A DNA stretch of 64,000 nt from Chryseobacterium sp. IHB B 17019 (GCF_001456155.1 NZ_CP013293.1:2294001-2358000); one strand, 5' to 3'. Counted from the first letter of the stretch, positions 18,912-28,179 are shown. Made by a program: numbers and translations. The notes: generated from the letters alone by a model not told the origin.

Positions 18912-19970
18912 TTAGTTTCTAGGCTTTTTGTCAATTAAATAAATCAACTGTCCGGCAGAAGGTTTCTGGCCTTCATCCATTCTGTTTTTTGCGTACAATT
19001 TATGTAATTTAATTCCGAATTTTTGAGCGATATCGTGCATATCTTCACCTGATTCCGCTTTGTAAGTAGGCGTATTTCCATCTGATTTTTTTGACTCAAG
19101 GAAAATAATATCATTTTTTCTTAAAACATCACTTTCCAGCTCGTTCCATTTCATCAGTTTGCTTTCACTGATTTTGAATTTATTGGCGATGAATGTTACA
19201 TTAGTATCTTCCGGAATTACGATATATTTTAAACCTTCATTCGGATGGCTTTTAATTAAAATTGAATTAAGAATTTCCGCTTTTGTCTTAATTCTTTCCA
19301 CTCTTTTTTGTTGTTGAGCGTAAGAAGTTTGTTTATAAGGAACTTCAACGGTAACAGGTTCTTTTGCTTTTTTGGTATATTTTTCAGGTTCCAGCTGAGC
19401 CATGAAAGTTCTGTCGCCTTTCAGATCAGGATACATTTTCAAAACAGCATAAAGAACTTCCCGAGAATTTGTATTGTCGTATTCGTATAATTTATACTTT
19501 TCAATTTTACCAATCAAAATTGAAGCATAGCGGGGATTCGTTGCGTAGCCGGCTTTTTTAAGACCATGAGCCCAAGCTCTGTAATCTTTCATGTCCAGAT
19601 TAAAAAGATTCTGATAATATTTCCGGGTTGATAAAAATATGGAGTGGTCTTCGTAAGACTGTCTGGGATCGTCATACACCCTGAAACACTCGTTGGGAGC
19701 GTCGTCGGTATGCTTCATAGTTTTCCCCGTCCAGTCTTCTTTACACTTTATTCCGAAATGATTTTTGCCTTCCTGAGCCAATCTGCTTTGCCCGCCTCCC
19801 GTTTCCAGAAGTCCCTGTGCAAGGGTGATAGAAGCCGGAATTTTGTATTTTTCCATTTCTTCTACTGCGTATTTTGCAAACTTTTGAATGTATTGGTCAT
19901 CAGTTGCCCAAGATTGAGCTGAGAATTTTGATAAAACTAAAAGGCTTACGAGTAAGAAAAGTCTTTTCAT
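18912..19970 (-). CDS. Exported N-acetylglucosaminidase with LysM domains
   Basis: 352 residues from the ATG at 19970, with a signal peptide ending in KFSAQS. Residues about 25-165 are a glucosaminidase (FlgJ/LytG-type) domain, including ITLAQGLLETGGGQSRLA with the catalytic Glu, GIKCKEDWTG and FRVYDDPRQSYEDHS. Two LysM-like units occupy the C-terminal third (near 245-290 and 305-350), binding peptidoglycan. It should trim glycan strands in the cell wall. The PLP enzyme gene lies 16 bases upstream on the same strand. Confidence 0.93.
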   Translation of the reverse strand: MKRLFLLVSLLVLSKFSAQSWATDDQYIQKFAKYAVEEMEKYKIPASITLAQGLLETGGGQSRLAQEGKNHFGIKCKEDWTGKTMKHTDDAPNECFRVYDDPRQSYEDHSIFLSTRKYYQNLFNLDMKDYRAWAHGLKKAGYATNPRYASILIGKIEKYKLYEYDNTNSREVLYAVLKMYPDLKGDRTFMAQLEPEKYTKKAKEPVTVEVPYKQTSYAQQQKRVERIKTKAEILNSILIKSHPNEGLKYIVIPEDTNVTFIANKFKISESKLMKWNELESDVLRKNDIIFLESKKSDGNTPTYKAESGEDMHDIAQKFGIKLHKLYAKNRMDEGQKPSAGQLIYLIDKKPRN

Positions 19971-19986
19971 GTTTTTCAATTTTACT

Positions 19987-20895
19987 TTATATGATTAAAT
20001 TTCTATTTTGTTTTTGTAAAAGCAGATTTGCTCCTTCAATCCCCTGCAATCCGCCGGTATGAAAGCACAATATCCTGCTGTCTTCAGGAAAAAAACCTTC
20101 ATCAATCAGTTCAAAAACCTTCTGCATCATTTTTCCTGTATAAATCGGTTCTAATGGAATTCCATATTTATCTTTAAAATCATTGATAAAACGGATATTC
20201 TCATCTTTTATTTTGCCATAGCCTCCAAAGCATGAATCTATTAGATGAAAGTTTTGCTTTAAGGTTAATTCCCCTATTTTATTCTCCAATGAATCATCAT
20301 CAACCACCTTAAAACCTATAACTTTCTGGTTTTCTTCACAAAATTTTGAGATTCCGGCAATTGTCCCTCCGGTTCCAACGGCGGTGCAAAGATAATCAAA
20401 ATCTTTTGTATCGTCATTCAGCATCATTTTTATGCCTGCTACGGCATCTTCATTCGTTCCGCCTTCCGGTACTATTAAAGCTTCGGGAAATTCTTTCTGT
20501 AAAAATTTGGTTAATTTTTCTTTGTGGCGGTATTCTTCCCGGCTAACGAATTTCAAATTCATTCCGTTTCTTTTTGCAAAAACTAAAGTCGGATTGTCGC
20601 GCCATTTTTCCCGCAGTTCCTCACCTCTTATGATTCCCAATGTTGGAATTCCCGCAAGATTTCCCACGGCCGAAACTGCCGAGACATGATTTGAAAAAGC
20701 ACCACCAAAAGTAATAATATAAGGATTTTTTGGATTTTCACTTAAATAATTATTAACATTAAAAAACAGCTTCCAGTATTTATTTCCTGAAATCTGAGGA
20801 TGAATTAAGTCTTCTCTTTTAATGAAGAGTTTTATGTTTTTACTAATGGGAATTTCCTGGATTGGGATTTTTTGTGTTGGGGGTTCTAGTAGCAT
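19987..20895 (-). CDS. PLP enzyme of the ACC deaminase / D-cysteine desulfhydrase family
   Basis: 302 residues of the fold-II PLP family. The Schiff-base lysine lies in ISGNKYWKL near residue 38, the substrate loop GGAFSNHVSA near 85 and a glycine-rich phosphate loop GTGGTIAGI near 175. Members deaminate 1-aminocyclopropane-1-carboxylate or release sulfide from D-cysteine; the two cannot be separated here, and D-cysteine desulfhydrase is commoner outside plant-associated bacteria. It overlaps no neighbour but probably shares a transcript with the glucosaminidase. Confidence 0.87.
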   Translation of the reverse strand: MLLEPPTQKIPIQEIPISKNIKLFIKREDLIHPQISGNKYWKLFFNVNNYLSENPKNPYIITFGGAFSNHVSAVSAVGNLAGIPTLGIIRGEELREKWRDNPTLVFAKRNGMNLKFVSREEYRHKEKLTKFLQKEFPEALIVPEGGTNEDAVAGIKMMLNDDTKDFDYLCTAVGTGGTIAGISKFCEENQKVIGFKVVDDDSLENKIGELTLKQNFHLIDSCFGGYGKIKDENIRFINDFKDKYGIPLEPIYTGKMMQKVFELIDEGFFPEDSRILCFHTGGLQGIEGANLLLQKQNRNLII

Positions 20896-21222
20896 TTTAG
20901 CTTAAATCATATTTACAAAATTAATAATTTTTATGTTTGAATAATATTTTATCCGTTTGATGTCTGTGCTTCTAAAGTAGAAGAATGGATTGAAGAATCT
21001 ATTATTATAAGTGGCGATTTTCTTTCGTCAGAATGACAAACTAAACGTTTTTTTCCCACGGATTCTACGGATGAATTGATGATTGTGGTTTGTAAAAATA
21101 TTTGTGTTTTTTGTTTTTAAAATTAAACCACCCCGTCAAAAATTTTTTGAATTTTCGCCATCCCTCCAAAGGAAGGGAATTTTGGACGCCTTATCAACAG
21201 CCTAATTCAAAATTCATAACTC
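20896..21222. other. Non-coding spacer with two repeat remnants
   Basis: No gene is seen. At 20985-21036 a degenerate AGAATCT...CTTTCGTCAGAATGACAAAC unit matches the repeat at 36323-36401, and 21126-21183 holds copy 2 of the CCCCTCC repeat. Confidence 0.65.
21126..21183 (+). repeat. Interspersed 60-bp repeat, copy 2
   Basis: Starts AACCACCCCGTCAAAAATTT and carries TCCCTCCAAAGGAAGGGA, a slightly decayed version of the palindrome of copies 1 and 3. It stands without the composite hairpin element that accompanies the other two. Confidence 0.8.
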
Positions 21223-21549
21223 TCAAAGGTATTTCCTGAAGTTCCAGAATTTTCTTTTTTTGAGATAATTAAGATCATGTTCATTGGCGTAAGCTTCCCT
21301 TTCGAAAGAAATTCTCTTGTATGCCTGATAACTGTTTTTCAGTTTAAAAATCCAATAATAATACTCGATTACATAGAAGATATAAAAGAAAATAACCAGC
21401 AGCTCCAACTGTTGTCGCAGATGGATTTTTTCGTGATTGATCAATATTTTATTTTTCTTATCTTCGGAGTTCCTAATGAAGATAAAAGGGAAAAGAGCGA
21501 TGCCGCTAATTTTTAATCTTTTTAAAGGCTTTTGGCATACAATTATCAT
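21223..21549 (-). CDS. Minimal membrane protein with HExxH motif (M56-like)
   Basis: 108 residues. HEKIH at 39-43 followed by LRQQ and a hydrophobic segment (about 50-68), then FEREAYANE (Glu83/Glu85), follows the order of the BlaR1/M56 peptidase core: HExxH, Arg-Gln, membrane helix, then an acidic-Ala motif. Everything else of that family is absent, so it is either a very small membrane metallopeptidase or a related non-catalytic protein. Its neighbours are unrelated. No close named family comes to mind. Confidence 0.65.
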   Translation of the reverse strand: MIIVCQKPLKRLKISGIALFPFIFIRNSEDKKNKILINHEKIHLRQQLELLVIFFYIFYVIEYYYWIFKLKNSYQAYKRISFEREAYANEHDLNYLKKRKFWNFRKYL

Positions 21550-21587
21550 GATAACAAATATAAAGTTTTTTTGACTTAGAGATTTAA

Positions 21588-21770
<183 letters not shown>

Positions 21771-21774
21771 TAAA

Positions 21775-22302
21775 ATGAAAAAATATATTTTTATTTTGTT
21801 GGCCTCGGCTACTTTGGGATTAACGTCATGTAGCCCTTTCCAGGTACGTTCTGATTATGCTGAAACAGCAAATTTCAATACTTATAAAACTTACAAAATC
21901 AGGATTGATGATTTGAAGCTTAATGATATTGATAAAGACAGGGTTTTGAATGAATTGTCCAGACAGCTTCAAAGCAAAGGGCTTCAGTCGGGAGAAAATC
22001 CGGATCTTATCGTGAATGTAAAAGCCAATCATAAAAAAGTAACCGATATTACCAATAATTCTCCTTACGGAATGTATGGTTGGGGTGGCCCTTTCGGTTG
22101 GGGAATCGGGATGAGCAGAACATGGACGAGCAATTATAACGAAGGAGCCATCATTGTGGATCTTGTAGATGCAAAATCAAATAAACTGGTTTGGCAGGGA
22201 ATCGGAAGCGGAATTTCCGTAGATTCTCCGAGAGCAAAACAAAGACAAATTCCTGAAATCATGGCGGAAATCATGAAAAATTATCCTCCACAGAGAAAAT
22301 AA
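21775..22302 (+). CDS. DUF4136 lipoprotein
   Basis: 175 residues from the ATG at 21775, with a lipobox LTSC (Cys19). The body fits DUF4136 envelope proteins: ADYAETANFNTYKTYK-like start, a central LIVNVKANHKK strand, a Gly/Trp-rich stretch and the closing IVDLVDAKSNKLVWQGIGSG. Such proteins sit in the outer membrane or periplasm and their role is not known. The start chosen places the signal peptide at the N-terminus; the upstream in-frame Met would add 26 unlikely residues overlapping the DUF5522 gene. Confidence 0.88.
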   Translation: MKKYIFILLASATLGLTSCSPFQVRSDYAETANFNTYKTYKIRIDDLKLNDIDKDRVLNELSRQLQSKGLQSGENPDLIVNVKANHKKVTDITNNSPYGMYGWGGPFGWGIGMSRTWTSNYNEGAIIVDLVDAKSNKLVWQGIGSGISVDSPRAKQRQIPEIMAEIMKNYPPQRK

Positions 22303-22330
22303 TTAAGATTTAAATCAATCAAATATATAA

Positions 22331-22365
22331 AAGTCAATGCAAAAAAACTGCATTGACTTTTTTTA
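22331..22365. terminator. Bidirectional terminator
   Basis: AAGTCAATGCA and TGCATTGACTT form an 11-bp stem with an A-rich loop and T runs on both sides, between the convergent DUF4136 gene and the membrane protein gene at 22375. Confidence 0.85.
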
Positions 22366-22374
22366 GGTATCACA

Positions 22375-22692
22375 TTAATGATGTCTGACTCCTTTATGGT
22401 GATATTCAACATTTTTAGGCTTCGCATCATAATTTTTTGGTAATGTTTCGGAAGTAACATTTGTTTTCGGAACTACATCCTCATTATTTTCAGGGGTTTT
22501 AAAATGTAATAATTTTCCGTTTTTGTAGACTTTTCCGTCGGAAGTGAAATACATTTCGTCTTTTTTGTATGTATTTCCGTCTTCTCCTGTAAAAGTTTCG
22601 GATTTACTTTCCCTGTTCTTTATTTTACGGCCCAAATAGATCAATGCTCCTCCAGCAATCAGCCCTAAAGCTATTTTTATTTTGTTATTCAT
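22375..22692 (-). CDS. Small single-pass membrane protein, unknown
   Basis: 105 residues from the ATG at 22692. One N-terminal membrane helix (IALGLIAGGALIYLG) is followed by a basic stretch and a repeated-looking soluble part with two similar units, GEDGNTYKKDEMYF and TSDGKVYKNGKLLHF, then a His/Lys-rich tail (HHKGVRHH). The paired units may be a tiny beta-meander. I do not recognise a family. Confidence 0.65.
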   Translation of the reverse strand: MNNKIKIALGLIAGGALIYLGRKIKNRESKSETFTGEDGNTYKKDEMYFTSDGKVYKNGKLLHFKTPENNEDVVPKTNVTSETLPKNYDAKPKNVEYHHKGVRHH

Positions 22693-22800
22693 AATGGTGA
22701 TTTTCATTGAATAAGACAAAATATCTGCCAAATTAATCTTAATAATAAAAAAAGACTGTCAATAAAAAATCAACAGCCTTTCCGTTTAAAATTAAAAAAA

Positions 22801-23610
22801 TTAGTTTTTGATTTCTTTGAAGGATTTAACTGTTCCGTCCTTGAAATGTAAATTCACAAAATAAACACCTTTTTCAAGATCATTTAATGACAAAACTGTT
22901 GAAGGTTTATCAACTGTTTTTAGAAGTCTTCCCACTGCATCTGTGATTGTAATAGTTTTTACATTTTCAATATCAGAAATATTCAGAATATCATTGAAAG
23001 GATTCGGATATACTTTTATTCCTGAAGAAATATCAGTTTCATGAGTTCCAAGATTCGGGATCGGTTCCCAAACTGCATCATCCCAATAATGCCCGGCAAA
23101 AGAAGTTCCCGGATTACGGATTGCCAGCCTCATTCCGTCCGGAACGGTAGTCGGAACCGTGAAAGTCCTTTCGGAAGTGGCGTCATAAGAAGTATTGGTG
23201 ATCGTAATCGGCTGTAGCATTACAAAAGTATCCGGCAAGGCATCTTTAATGTATCCAAACTCGAGATAACCCGCGCCATTAGCCTTCATTTTAACCCTCA
23301 AGCGGTGTGTTCCCGCACTGATATTAGAAATCGGAGGCATCACCACGATTGATATTTTTCCCGATCCGTAACCATTTTGATAAATCTGGCTCGTCCCGGA
23401 GGCAGGCTGACTACTGGAAATAATCTGGCTTGCTCCATTTAACATGACACTTTCCCAACAAGTAGGTACCACTCCCATATTACAACAGGAATACGCATCA
23501 AAATTCTCAGAAAAACTACTGACTGCATTGCATTGAGCATTTGCAGTAAACATTCCACCCAATATTCCTAATAAAGGAAGACAATTTTTAAAAGATAAAT
23601 TTTTAATCAT
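22801..23610 (-). CDS. T9SS-secreted protein with adhesin-like domain
   Basis: 269 residues with a signal peptide ending in FTANAQ. Residues about 30-185 are a jelly-roll (cleaved-adhesin/MAM-like) domain, with four early cysteines (including CC). The last 75 residues are a type A T9SS sorting domain: VYPNPFNDILNI, then TDAVGRLLKT and GVYFVNLHFKDG. It should be exported by the PorV/gliding-linked type IX system and attached to the surface or released. The endonuclease gene at 23985 diverges from it. Confidence 0.88.
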   Translation of the reverse strand: MIKNLSFKNCLPLLGILGGMFTANAQCNAVSSFSENFDAYSCCNMGVVPTCWESVMLNGASQIISSSQPASGTSQIYQNGYGSGKISIVVMPPISNISAGTHRLRVKMKANGAGYLEFGYIKDALPDTFVMLQPITITNTSYDATSERTFTVPTTVPDGMRLAIRNPGTSFAGHYWDDAVWEPIPNLGTHETDISSGIKVYPNPFNDILNISDIENVKTITITDAVGRLLKTVDKPSTVLSLNDLEKGVYFVNLHFKDGTVKSFKEIKN

Positions 23611-23984
23611 TCTAAATAAAAATAATAATCACGAAATTAATTCTTTTCTTCATTAAGTTTGATTAAATATTTTATGATATTTATCAATTAAAGAAAACTT
23701 AATATTAATTTAAACACGAATTTCACAAATATTTTTCGCAAATGACACAAATAAAATTCTGCAGTTTTGAGATGCTCCGACTCCGCTCAGCATGACATTG
23801 CTAATACTAACTGTTATTTTACAGCAAATTTATAGCGATGTCATGCTGAGCGGAGTTGAAGCATCTCTATTTAAAAGATTATAAGCACTGCATAGTTAAT
23901 AATTCAATACATCATGAAAATTAACAATCTCGTAATTTTTTATTTATTAAATTGTAGTAATCTTACCAAAATTTAAATATTAAC
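23611..23984. other. Non-coding spacer with two repeat types
   Basis: Between the divergent T9SS protein genes. 23711-23754 is a solo arm of the TTTGTG family and 23769-23867 an imperfect inverted repeat. The remaining 110 bases upstream of the endonuclease are AT-rich and presumably hold its promoter. Confidence 0.65.
23769..23867. repeat. Inverted repeat, TGTCATGCTGAGCGGAG family
   Basis: Arms of 29 bases (23769-23797 and 23839-23867) are complementary except for two positions and enclose 41 bases. The sequence type, TGTCATGCTGAGCGGAG...GCATCTC, is common between genes in many Bacteroidota. Confidence 0.8.
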
Positions 23985-25517
23985 ATGAAAAAGTCATTAC
24001 TCCTTTTTGCATTTGCCGGCATTCTGGCTAATGCTCAAGCTCCATCCGGATATTACAATTCTGCAAACGGATTGTCAGGAGCCTCCTTGAAAACTGCCCT
24101 GAGCACGATTATTACAAACGGTCACCAGGATAAGGGCTACAGTGGGCTTTGGACCGCCTACAAGACCACCGATATTGATAAAAATTACGAAAACGACGGT
24201 TCGATTCTTGACATTTACTCTGAAAAACCAACAACTGTTGATCCTTACAAATATACTCCCGGAACCAACCAATGCGGGACATATTCAGTAGAAGGAAATT
24301 GCTATAACAGAGAACATATCGTCCCTCAAAGCTTCTTCAATCAATCTTCTCCAATGGTTTCAGATATCCACTTTATCAGGGCAACAGATGGAAAAGTAAA
24401 CGGAATGAGGTCAAATTATCCTTTCGGAAAGGTGGGGACCGCAACTTTCACTTCTAACAATGGTTCGAAACTCGGAAATTCTGTTTCTTCGGGATATGCG
24501 GGAACGGTTTTTGAACCGATTGATGAATTTAAAGGTGATGTTGCAAGGATGATTTTTTATTTTGTAACGCGCTATCAAAGCAAGCTTTCCACTTTTACTT
24601 CTGGAAATATGTTGGGTGGCTCTGTTTTTCCGGGATTACAGACCTGGGAACTGAATGTTTTATTAACCTGGCATAATCAGGATCCAGTTTCTCAGGCGGA
24701 AATCAACAGAAATAATGCTTCATATACTTATCAGGGAAACAGAAATCCTTTCATCGATAATCCGAATTATGTTAATTTAATTTGGGGATCCGGTTCAGGC
24801 GGCGGAACAACAAATCCTCCGACAGGAACGAATTGCGTCAACGAAACTTTTGAAACAATTCCAACAACAAGTTCATCTTCTTATTTAACAAGAACATGGT
24901 CAAATGGTGGAATTACATGGACGGCAACTGACTCAAGAACCGACCAAACCATTTCCAGCAAAGCAATTACGATCAGAGACGGAGCCTTAACGTCAAGCAG
25001 TTCAGCCAATGGAATCGGGTCATTGACAGTGACTACTCAATTGAAGTTCACAGGAACAAGCGGAACATTTACCGTAAAAGTGAACGGTACAACCGTGGGA
25101 ACAGTACCATACAGTACAAATTCTACAACCACAACAATCAGTAACATTAACATCTCTGGAAATGCGGTGGTGATCCTTGAAAATAATTCTACAAGTAACC
25201 GAGTGGCCATCGACAACCTGAGCTGGACGTGTTATTCAGGAACCTCCAGATCGGGGCAAAGCATTCCTTCTGCATTAAATTCAGATCAAAAAGATTTACA
25301 AATTTCTCCAAATCCAATTTCAAATAATGAAATTTTTGTAAAGGGCGAAACTCAAAATATCAAAAAAGCTGAGATTTATAATCTTCAGGGGAAGATGGTT
25401 CAGACATTTGATCAACCTTTTAAAAATAGTAGAAATTCAATTAAAATTAAAAACCTCGAGCAGGGAGTTTATCTTTTGAAATTAGATAATTCTACTTTGA
25501 AGTTTATTGTGAAGTAA
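23985..25517 (+). CDS. Secreted endonuclease I (DNase) with T9SS tail
   Basis: 510 residues with a signal peptide ending LANAQ. Residues about 20-265 are an endonuclease I domain: YNREHIVPQSFF carries the His of the beta-beta-alpha metal site, followed by DIHFIRATDGKVNGMRSNYPFG. Middle part (about 285-410) is a beta-sandwich, and the final 85 residues are a T9SS sorting domain (ISPNPISNNEIFV, GVYLLKLDN). It should degrade extracellular DNA for nutrients or biofilm turnover. Confidence 0.93.
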   Translation: MKKSLLLFAFAGILANAQAPSGYYNSANGLSGASLKTALSTIITNGHQDKGYSGLWTAYKTTDIDKNYENDGSILDIYSEKPTTVDPYKYTPGTNQCGTYSVEGNCYNREHIVPQSFFNQSSPMVSDIHFIRATDGKVNGMRSNYPFGKVGTATFTSNNGSKLGNSVSSGYAGTVFEPIDEFKGDVARMIFYFVTRYQSKLSTFTSGNMLGGSVFPGLQTWELNVLLTWHNQDPVSQAEINRNNASYTYQGNRNPFIDNPNYVNLIWGSGSGGGTTNPPTGTNCVNETFETIPTTSSSSYLTRTWSNGGITWTATDSRTDQTISSKAITIRDGALTSSSSANGIGSLTVTTQLKFTGTSGTFTVKVNGTTVGTVPYSTNSTTTTISNINISGNAVVILENNSTSNRVAIDNLSWTCYSGTSRSGQSIPSALNSDQKDLQISPNPISNNEIFVKGETQNIKKAEIYNLQGKMVQTFDQPFKNSRNSIKIKNLEQGVYLLKLDNSTLKFIVK

Positions 25518-25736
25518 TTTAAATTAACTTAAGTTGATTCAAATGGCTGGAAGATGAAGAAGGGAGCTGGAGGTTACTGGTAGTCTTCTAATTTTTTGGA
25601 GGTATGCTATAAATTAATGAAATAACAATTTAAACTAAGATGAAAAGGTAAGGAAGTTGTTCTTTACAATCTTCATAACTTCCCTCTTCCAGTTTCCAAA
25701 CCTAATTAAAATCCTTAACCCAGATTAATTATATTA

Positions 25737-25773
25737 AAAAGCCTTCTCTCGAATGAAAGAAGGCTTTTGTTTT
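25737..25773 (+). terminator. Terminator downstream of the endonuclease
   Basis: AAAAGCCTTCT and AAGAAGGCTTTT pair around a 9-base loop, followed by GTTTTT. It lies 220 bases beyond the stop. Confidence 0.75.
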
Positions 25774-25790
25774 TATTAATGAACTCAAAA

Positions 25791-25820
25791 AGACCGCAAT
25801 TAAGCAGTCTTTTTTTTTAA
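25791..25820 (-). terminator. Terminator of the CCC-motif gene
   Basis: On the minus strand AAAGACUGC and GCGGUCUUU pair (one G-U) around a short loop with a U run, directly after the stop codon. Confidence 0.65.
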
Positions 25821-26153
25821 TTATTGTCCCATTAAATCTCTTATTCTCTCCTGCATTAATTGAGGATCTTTCATTGCTTCCCATCCAACTGTTGAGATTA
25901 ATACTATTACGTAAACAGCATATAACGCACTTAATATAATCCCGATAATTGCTAAAATTCTACCTGTATTCAGGTTACTGTAATTAGAATATTCCGTAGG
26001 GTTTGCCTTATACAATTTGGCATCTTTGCTGTATAAAACAAGAGCGATGATTCCGGCAATTAATCCAGGAAGCCCATAACAGCAACATCCTACAATAGAT
26101 ACAATTCCTAAAACTAAAACGGCAGTTGCGTTTGGTAATTTTTGTTGGTTCAT
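25821..26153 (-). CDS. CCC-motif membrane protein (DUF4190-like)
   Basis: 110 residues with two transmembrane hairpins (about 12-40 and 67-90). The first ends in a GCCCYGLPGLIAGIIAL motif; the three consecutive cysteines give the family its name and may be acylated or bind metal. The loop KDAKLYKANPTEY is polar. It follows the DUF2752 gene by 20 bases; the two genes usually travel together in flavobacteria, suggesting a joint membrane complex of unknown role. Confidence 0.85.
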   Translation of the reverse strand: MNQQKLPNATAVLVLGIVSIVGCCCYGLPGLIAGIIALVLYSKDAKLYKANPTEYSNYSNLNTGRILAIIGIILSALYAVYVIVLISTVGWEAMKDPQLMQERIRDLMGQ

Positions 26154-26173
26154 AGTTATAATTTTAATATTTA

Positions 26174-26467
26174 TTAATGTGTATTTATATAAAAATGTTT
26201 GTAAAAATAAGAAACGACCATAATCACAGCGTTAACAGCTGCTAAAACAACCAATAAACTTCCGTAATTTCTTTTCTTATCTACAAAACTGAGGAAAACC
26301 GTTGCAAAAAAAAGCAGCAACGTATAAACAGCGGGAAACATATGAAAGGCTTCCCCAAACCTTCCCTCAAAAACCATGACAATAGCTCTCTGGGTTCCGC
26401 AGCCAAAACATTCAATTCCTAAGAATTTCTTACTAGGGCACGATAACATAAAGTCTTCTATTTTCAT
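26174..26467 (-). CDS. DUF2752 membrane protein
   Basis: 97 residues. The CPSKKFLGIECFGCGTQRA stretch is the DUF2752 signature (P...G..CPxCGxTRA type) followed by two membrane helices (about 44-60 and 68-88). Small proteins of this family are of unknown function. It lies 31 bases from the oxidoreductase start upstream and immediately precedes the CCC-motif gene. Confidence 0.87.
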   Translation of the reverse strand: MKIEDFMLSCPSKKFLGIECFGCGTQRAIVMVFEGRFGEAFHMFPAVYTLLLFFATVFLSFVDKKRNYGSLLVVLAAVNAVIMVVSYFYKHFYINTH

Positions 26468-26498
26468 TTCTACTGTTTGGCTATCAAATATATAAAAA

Positions 26499-27551
26499 TT
26501 ATGTAGAAATTTTTGCTCTTAAATACTGATGTGGAAAAAAACATTCCTCCTTCATTTCAAACGATCCCTGAACGGCAATATAGGGGTTTCTCAAAATTTC
26601 CCTTGCTACAAAAATTAAATCCGCATCAGCTTTTTGTAAAATTTCTTCTGCCTGACTTATTTTTGTGATTAAACCTACCGCTCCTGTCTTCACGCCTGCT
26701 TCATTTCTTACTTTTGAAGAAAAAGGAACCTGATAACCGTCATAAACAGGGATTTTTGCTCCATGAATATTTCCTCCGCTTGAAACATCTACCAGATCGA
26801 CGGAGTGATTTTTTAAAATTTTTGCTAATTCTACACTGTCATTAATATCCCAGCCATTTTCAACGTATTCCGTTCCGGAAATTCTTACAAAAAGAGCTAC
26901 ATTTTCATTTAATTCTTCATTGACTTCATCTACAATTTCCAATAAAAATCTGATCCTGTTTTCAAAGCTTCCGCCATATTCATCCGTTCTGATATTGGAA
27001 AGCGGTGATAAAAACTGATGAACTAAATAACCGTGCGCACCGTGAATTTCGATAACATCAAAGCCTGCTTTTACGGCTCTTCTTGCCGCTTTTTTAAAAT
27101 TTTGAACCTGCTCTTTAATTTCATTAATTGTTAAAGCGTGAGGAATTCTTTCCGTCGGATGATAAGGAATCCCGCTCGGCGCAACTGTTTCCCAGCCTTC
27201 TTCAACGGGAATCTGAATGTTATTCCATGTTGAACCTTTTCTTCCGGCGTGGGCAAGCTGGATTCCGATTTTGCTTTCGGAGTTTTTATGTACAAATTCT
27301 ACAATTTTCTGAAGCTCTTTTGCCTGTTCATCATTCCAGATTCCCATGCAGTGATTGGTGATTCTCCCGCGAGGTTCCACACCTGTTGCTTCCACCATGA
27401 TCAATCCCGCTCCGCCCTGAGACCTGCTTCCGTAATGCACAAAGTGAAAGTCATTCGCAAGGCCGTTTTCACAGGAATACATACACATCGGGGACATTAC
27501 CCAACGGTTTTTCAATTCTACATTTCTGAATTTGATTGGAGTGTATAACAT
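26499..27551 (-). CDS. Old-yellow-enzyme NADPH dehydrogenase (YqjM/NamA-like)
   Basis: 350 residues of an FMN-binding TIM barrel. RWVMSPMCMYS carries the FMN-contacting Cys of the YqjM (thermophilic-like) subclass; HAGRKG, EIHGAHGYLVHQFLSP and RNPYIAV follow in order. Such enzymes reduce activated C=C bonds of enones and nitro compounds and are linked to redox stress. Cytosolic; monocistronic or first of a run into the DUF2752 gene. Confidence 0.93.
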   Translation of the reverse strand: MLYTPIKFRNVELKNRWVMSPMCMYSCENGLANDFHFVHYGSRSQGGAGLIMVEATGVEPRGRITNHCMGIWNDEQAKELQKIVEFVHKNSESKIGIQLAHAGRKGSTWNNIQIPVEEGWETVAPSGIPYHPTERIPHALTINEIKEQVQNFKKAARRAVKAGFDVIEIHGAHGYLVHQFLSPLSNIRTDEYGGSFENRIRFLLEIVDEVNEELNENVALFVRISGTEYVENGWDINDSVELAKILKNHSVDLVDVSSGGNIHGAKIPVYDGYQVPFSSKVRNEAGVKTGAVGLITKISQAEEILQKADADLIFVAREILRNPYIAVQGSFEMKEECFFPHQYLRAKIST

Positions 27552-27654
27552 TTTTGATTTGAATATTTTAAATTAAAATTTTTAAGAATAAAATAAAATT
27601 GTCTGCCTGATTAAAAAGAAGTAAATTTATCCCCCTTTTTTGAAGCCACAATAT

Positions 27655-28137
27655 ATGAAAAAAGAAACTCAAATCAGTTACGAATATTTTAAGAATAGCA
27701 GTGAACTGAACGATATAGAAAAAAGATTATTCGAAAGAGCAAAACAAGCTCGTGAAAAGGCATACGCACCCTATTCCAACTTTTTAGTGGGTTGTGCGGT
27801 CTTACTCGAAAACGGAGAAATCTATTCCGGAAACAACCAGGAAAACGCCGCTTTTCCGTCAGGACTTTGTGCCGAAAGAACGACTTTATTTTGGGTTGCT
27901 GCAAATTTTCCTGATGTGAAAATCAAAAAGATTTTTGTAGTCGGAGGACCGAAAGAATTTCATGAAAAAAATCCACCAATTCCACCTTGTGGAGCGTGTC
28001 GACAAAGCTTAATCGAATATGAAACAAAGCAGAACGAAAATATTGATCTTTATTTTTCAAGTATGAATGATGAAGTTGTAAAAGTACATTCGATTAAGGA
28101 CTTGTTGCCGTTTTATTTTGATGCGACGTTTTTGTAG
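27655..28137 (+). CDS. cdd: Cytidine deaminase
   Basis: 160 residues from the ATG at 27655. Zinc ligands and catalytic Glu are CAE at 72-74 and the PCGAC pair Cys112/Cys115. It deaminates cytidine and deoxycytidine to uridine forms in pyrimidine salvage. The length is that of the homotetrameric form with an about 20-residue N-terminal extension. Divergent from the old-yellow-enzyme gene. Confidence 0.95.
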   Translation: MKKETQISYEYFKNSSELNDIEKRLFERAKQAREKAYAPYSNFLVGCAVLLENGEIYSGNNQENAAFPSGLCAERTTLFWVAANFPDVKIKKIFVVGGPKEFHEKNPPIPPCGACRQSLIEYETKQNENIDLYFSSMNDEVVKVHSIKDLLPFYFDATFL

Positions 28138-28179
28138 GTTTTGCTTTAATAGGAAATTAATTTTTGTGCCTATTTATTT

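Larger units (their letters stand above)
25518..25820. other. Non-coding spacer
   Basis: GGCTGGAAGATGAAGAAGGG and a partly complementary CTTCCCTCTTCCAGTTTCC segment form a loose inverted repeat; two terminators follow. No gene seen. Confidence 0.55.
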
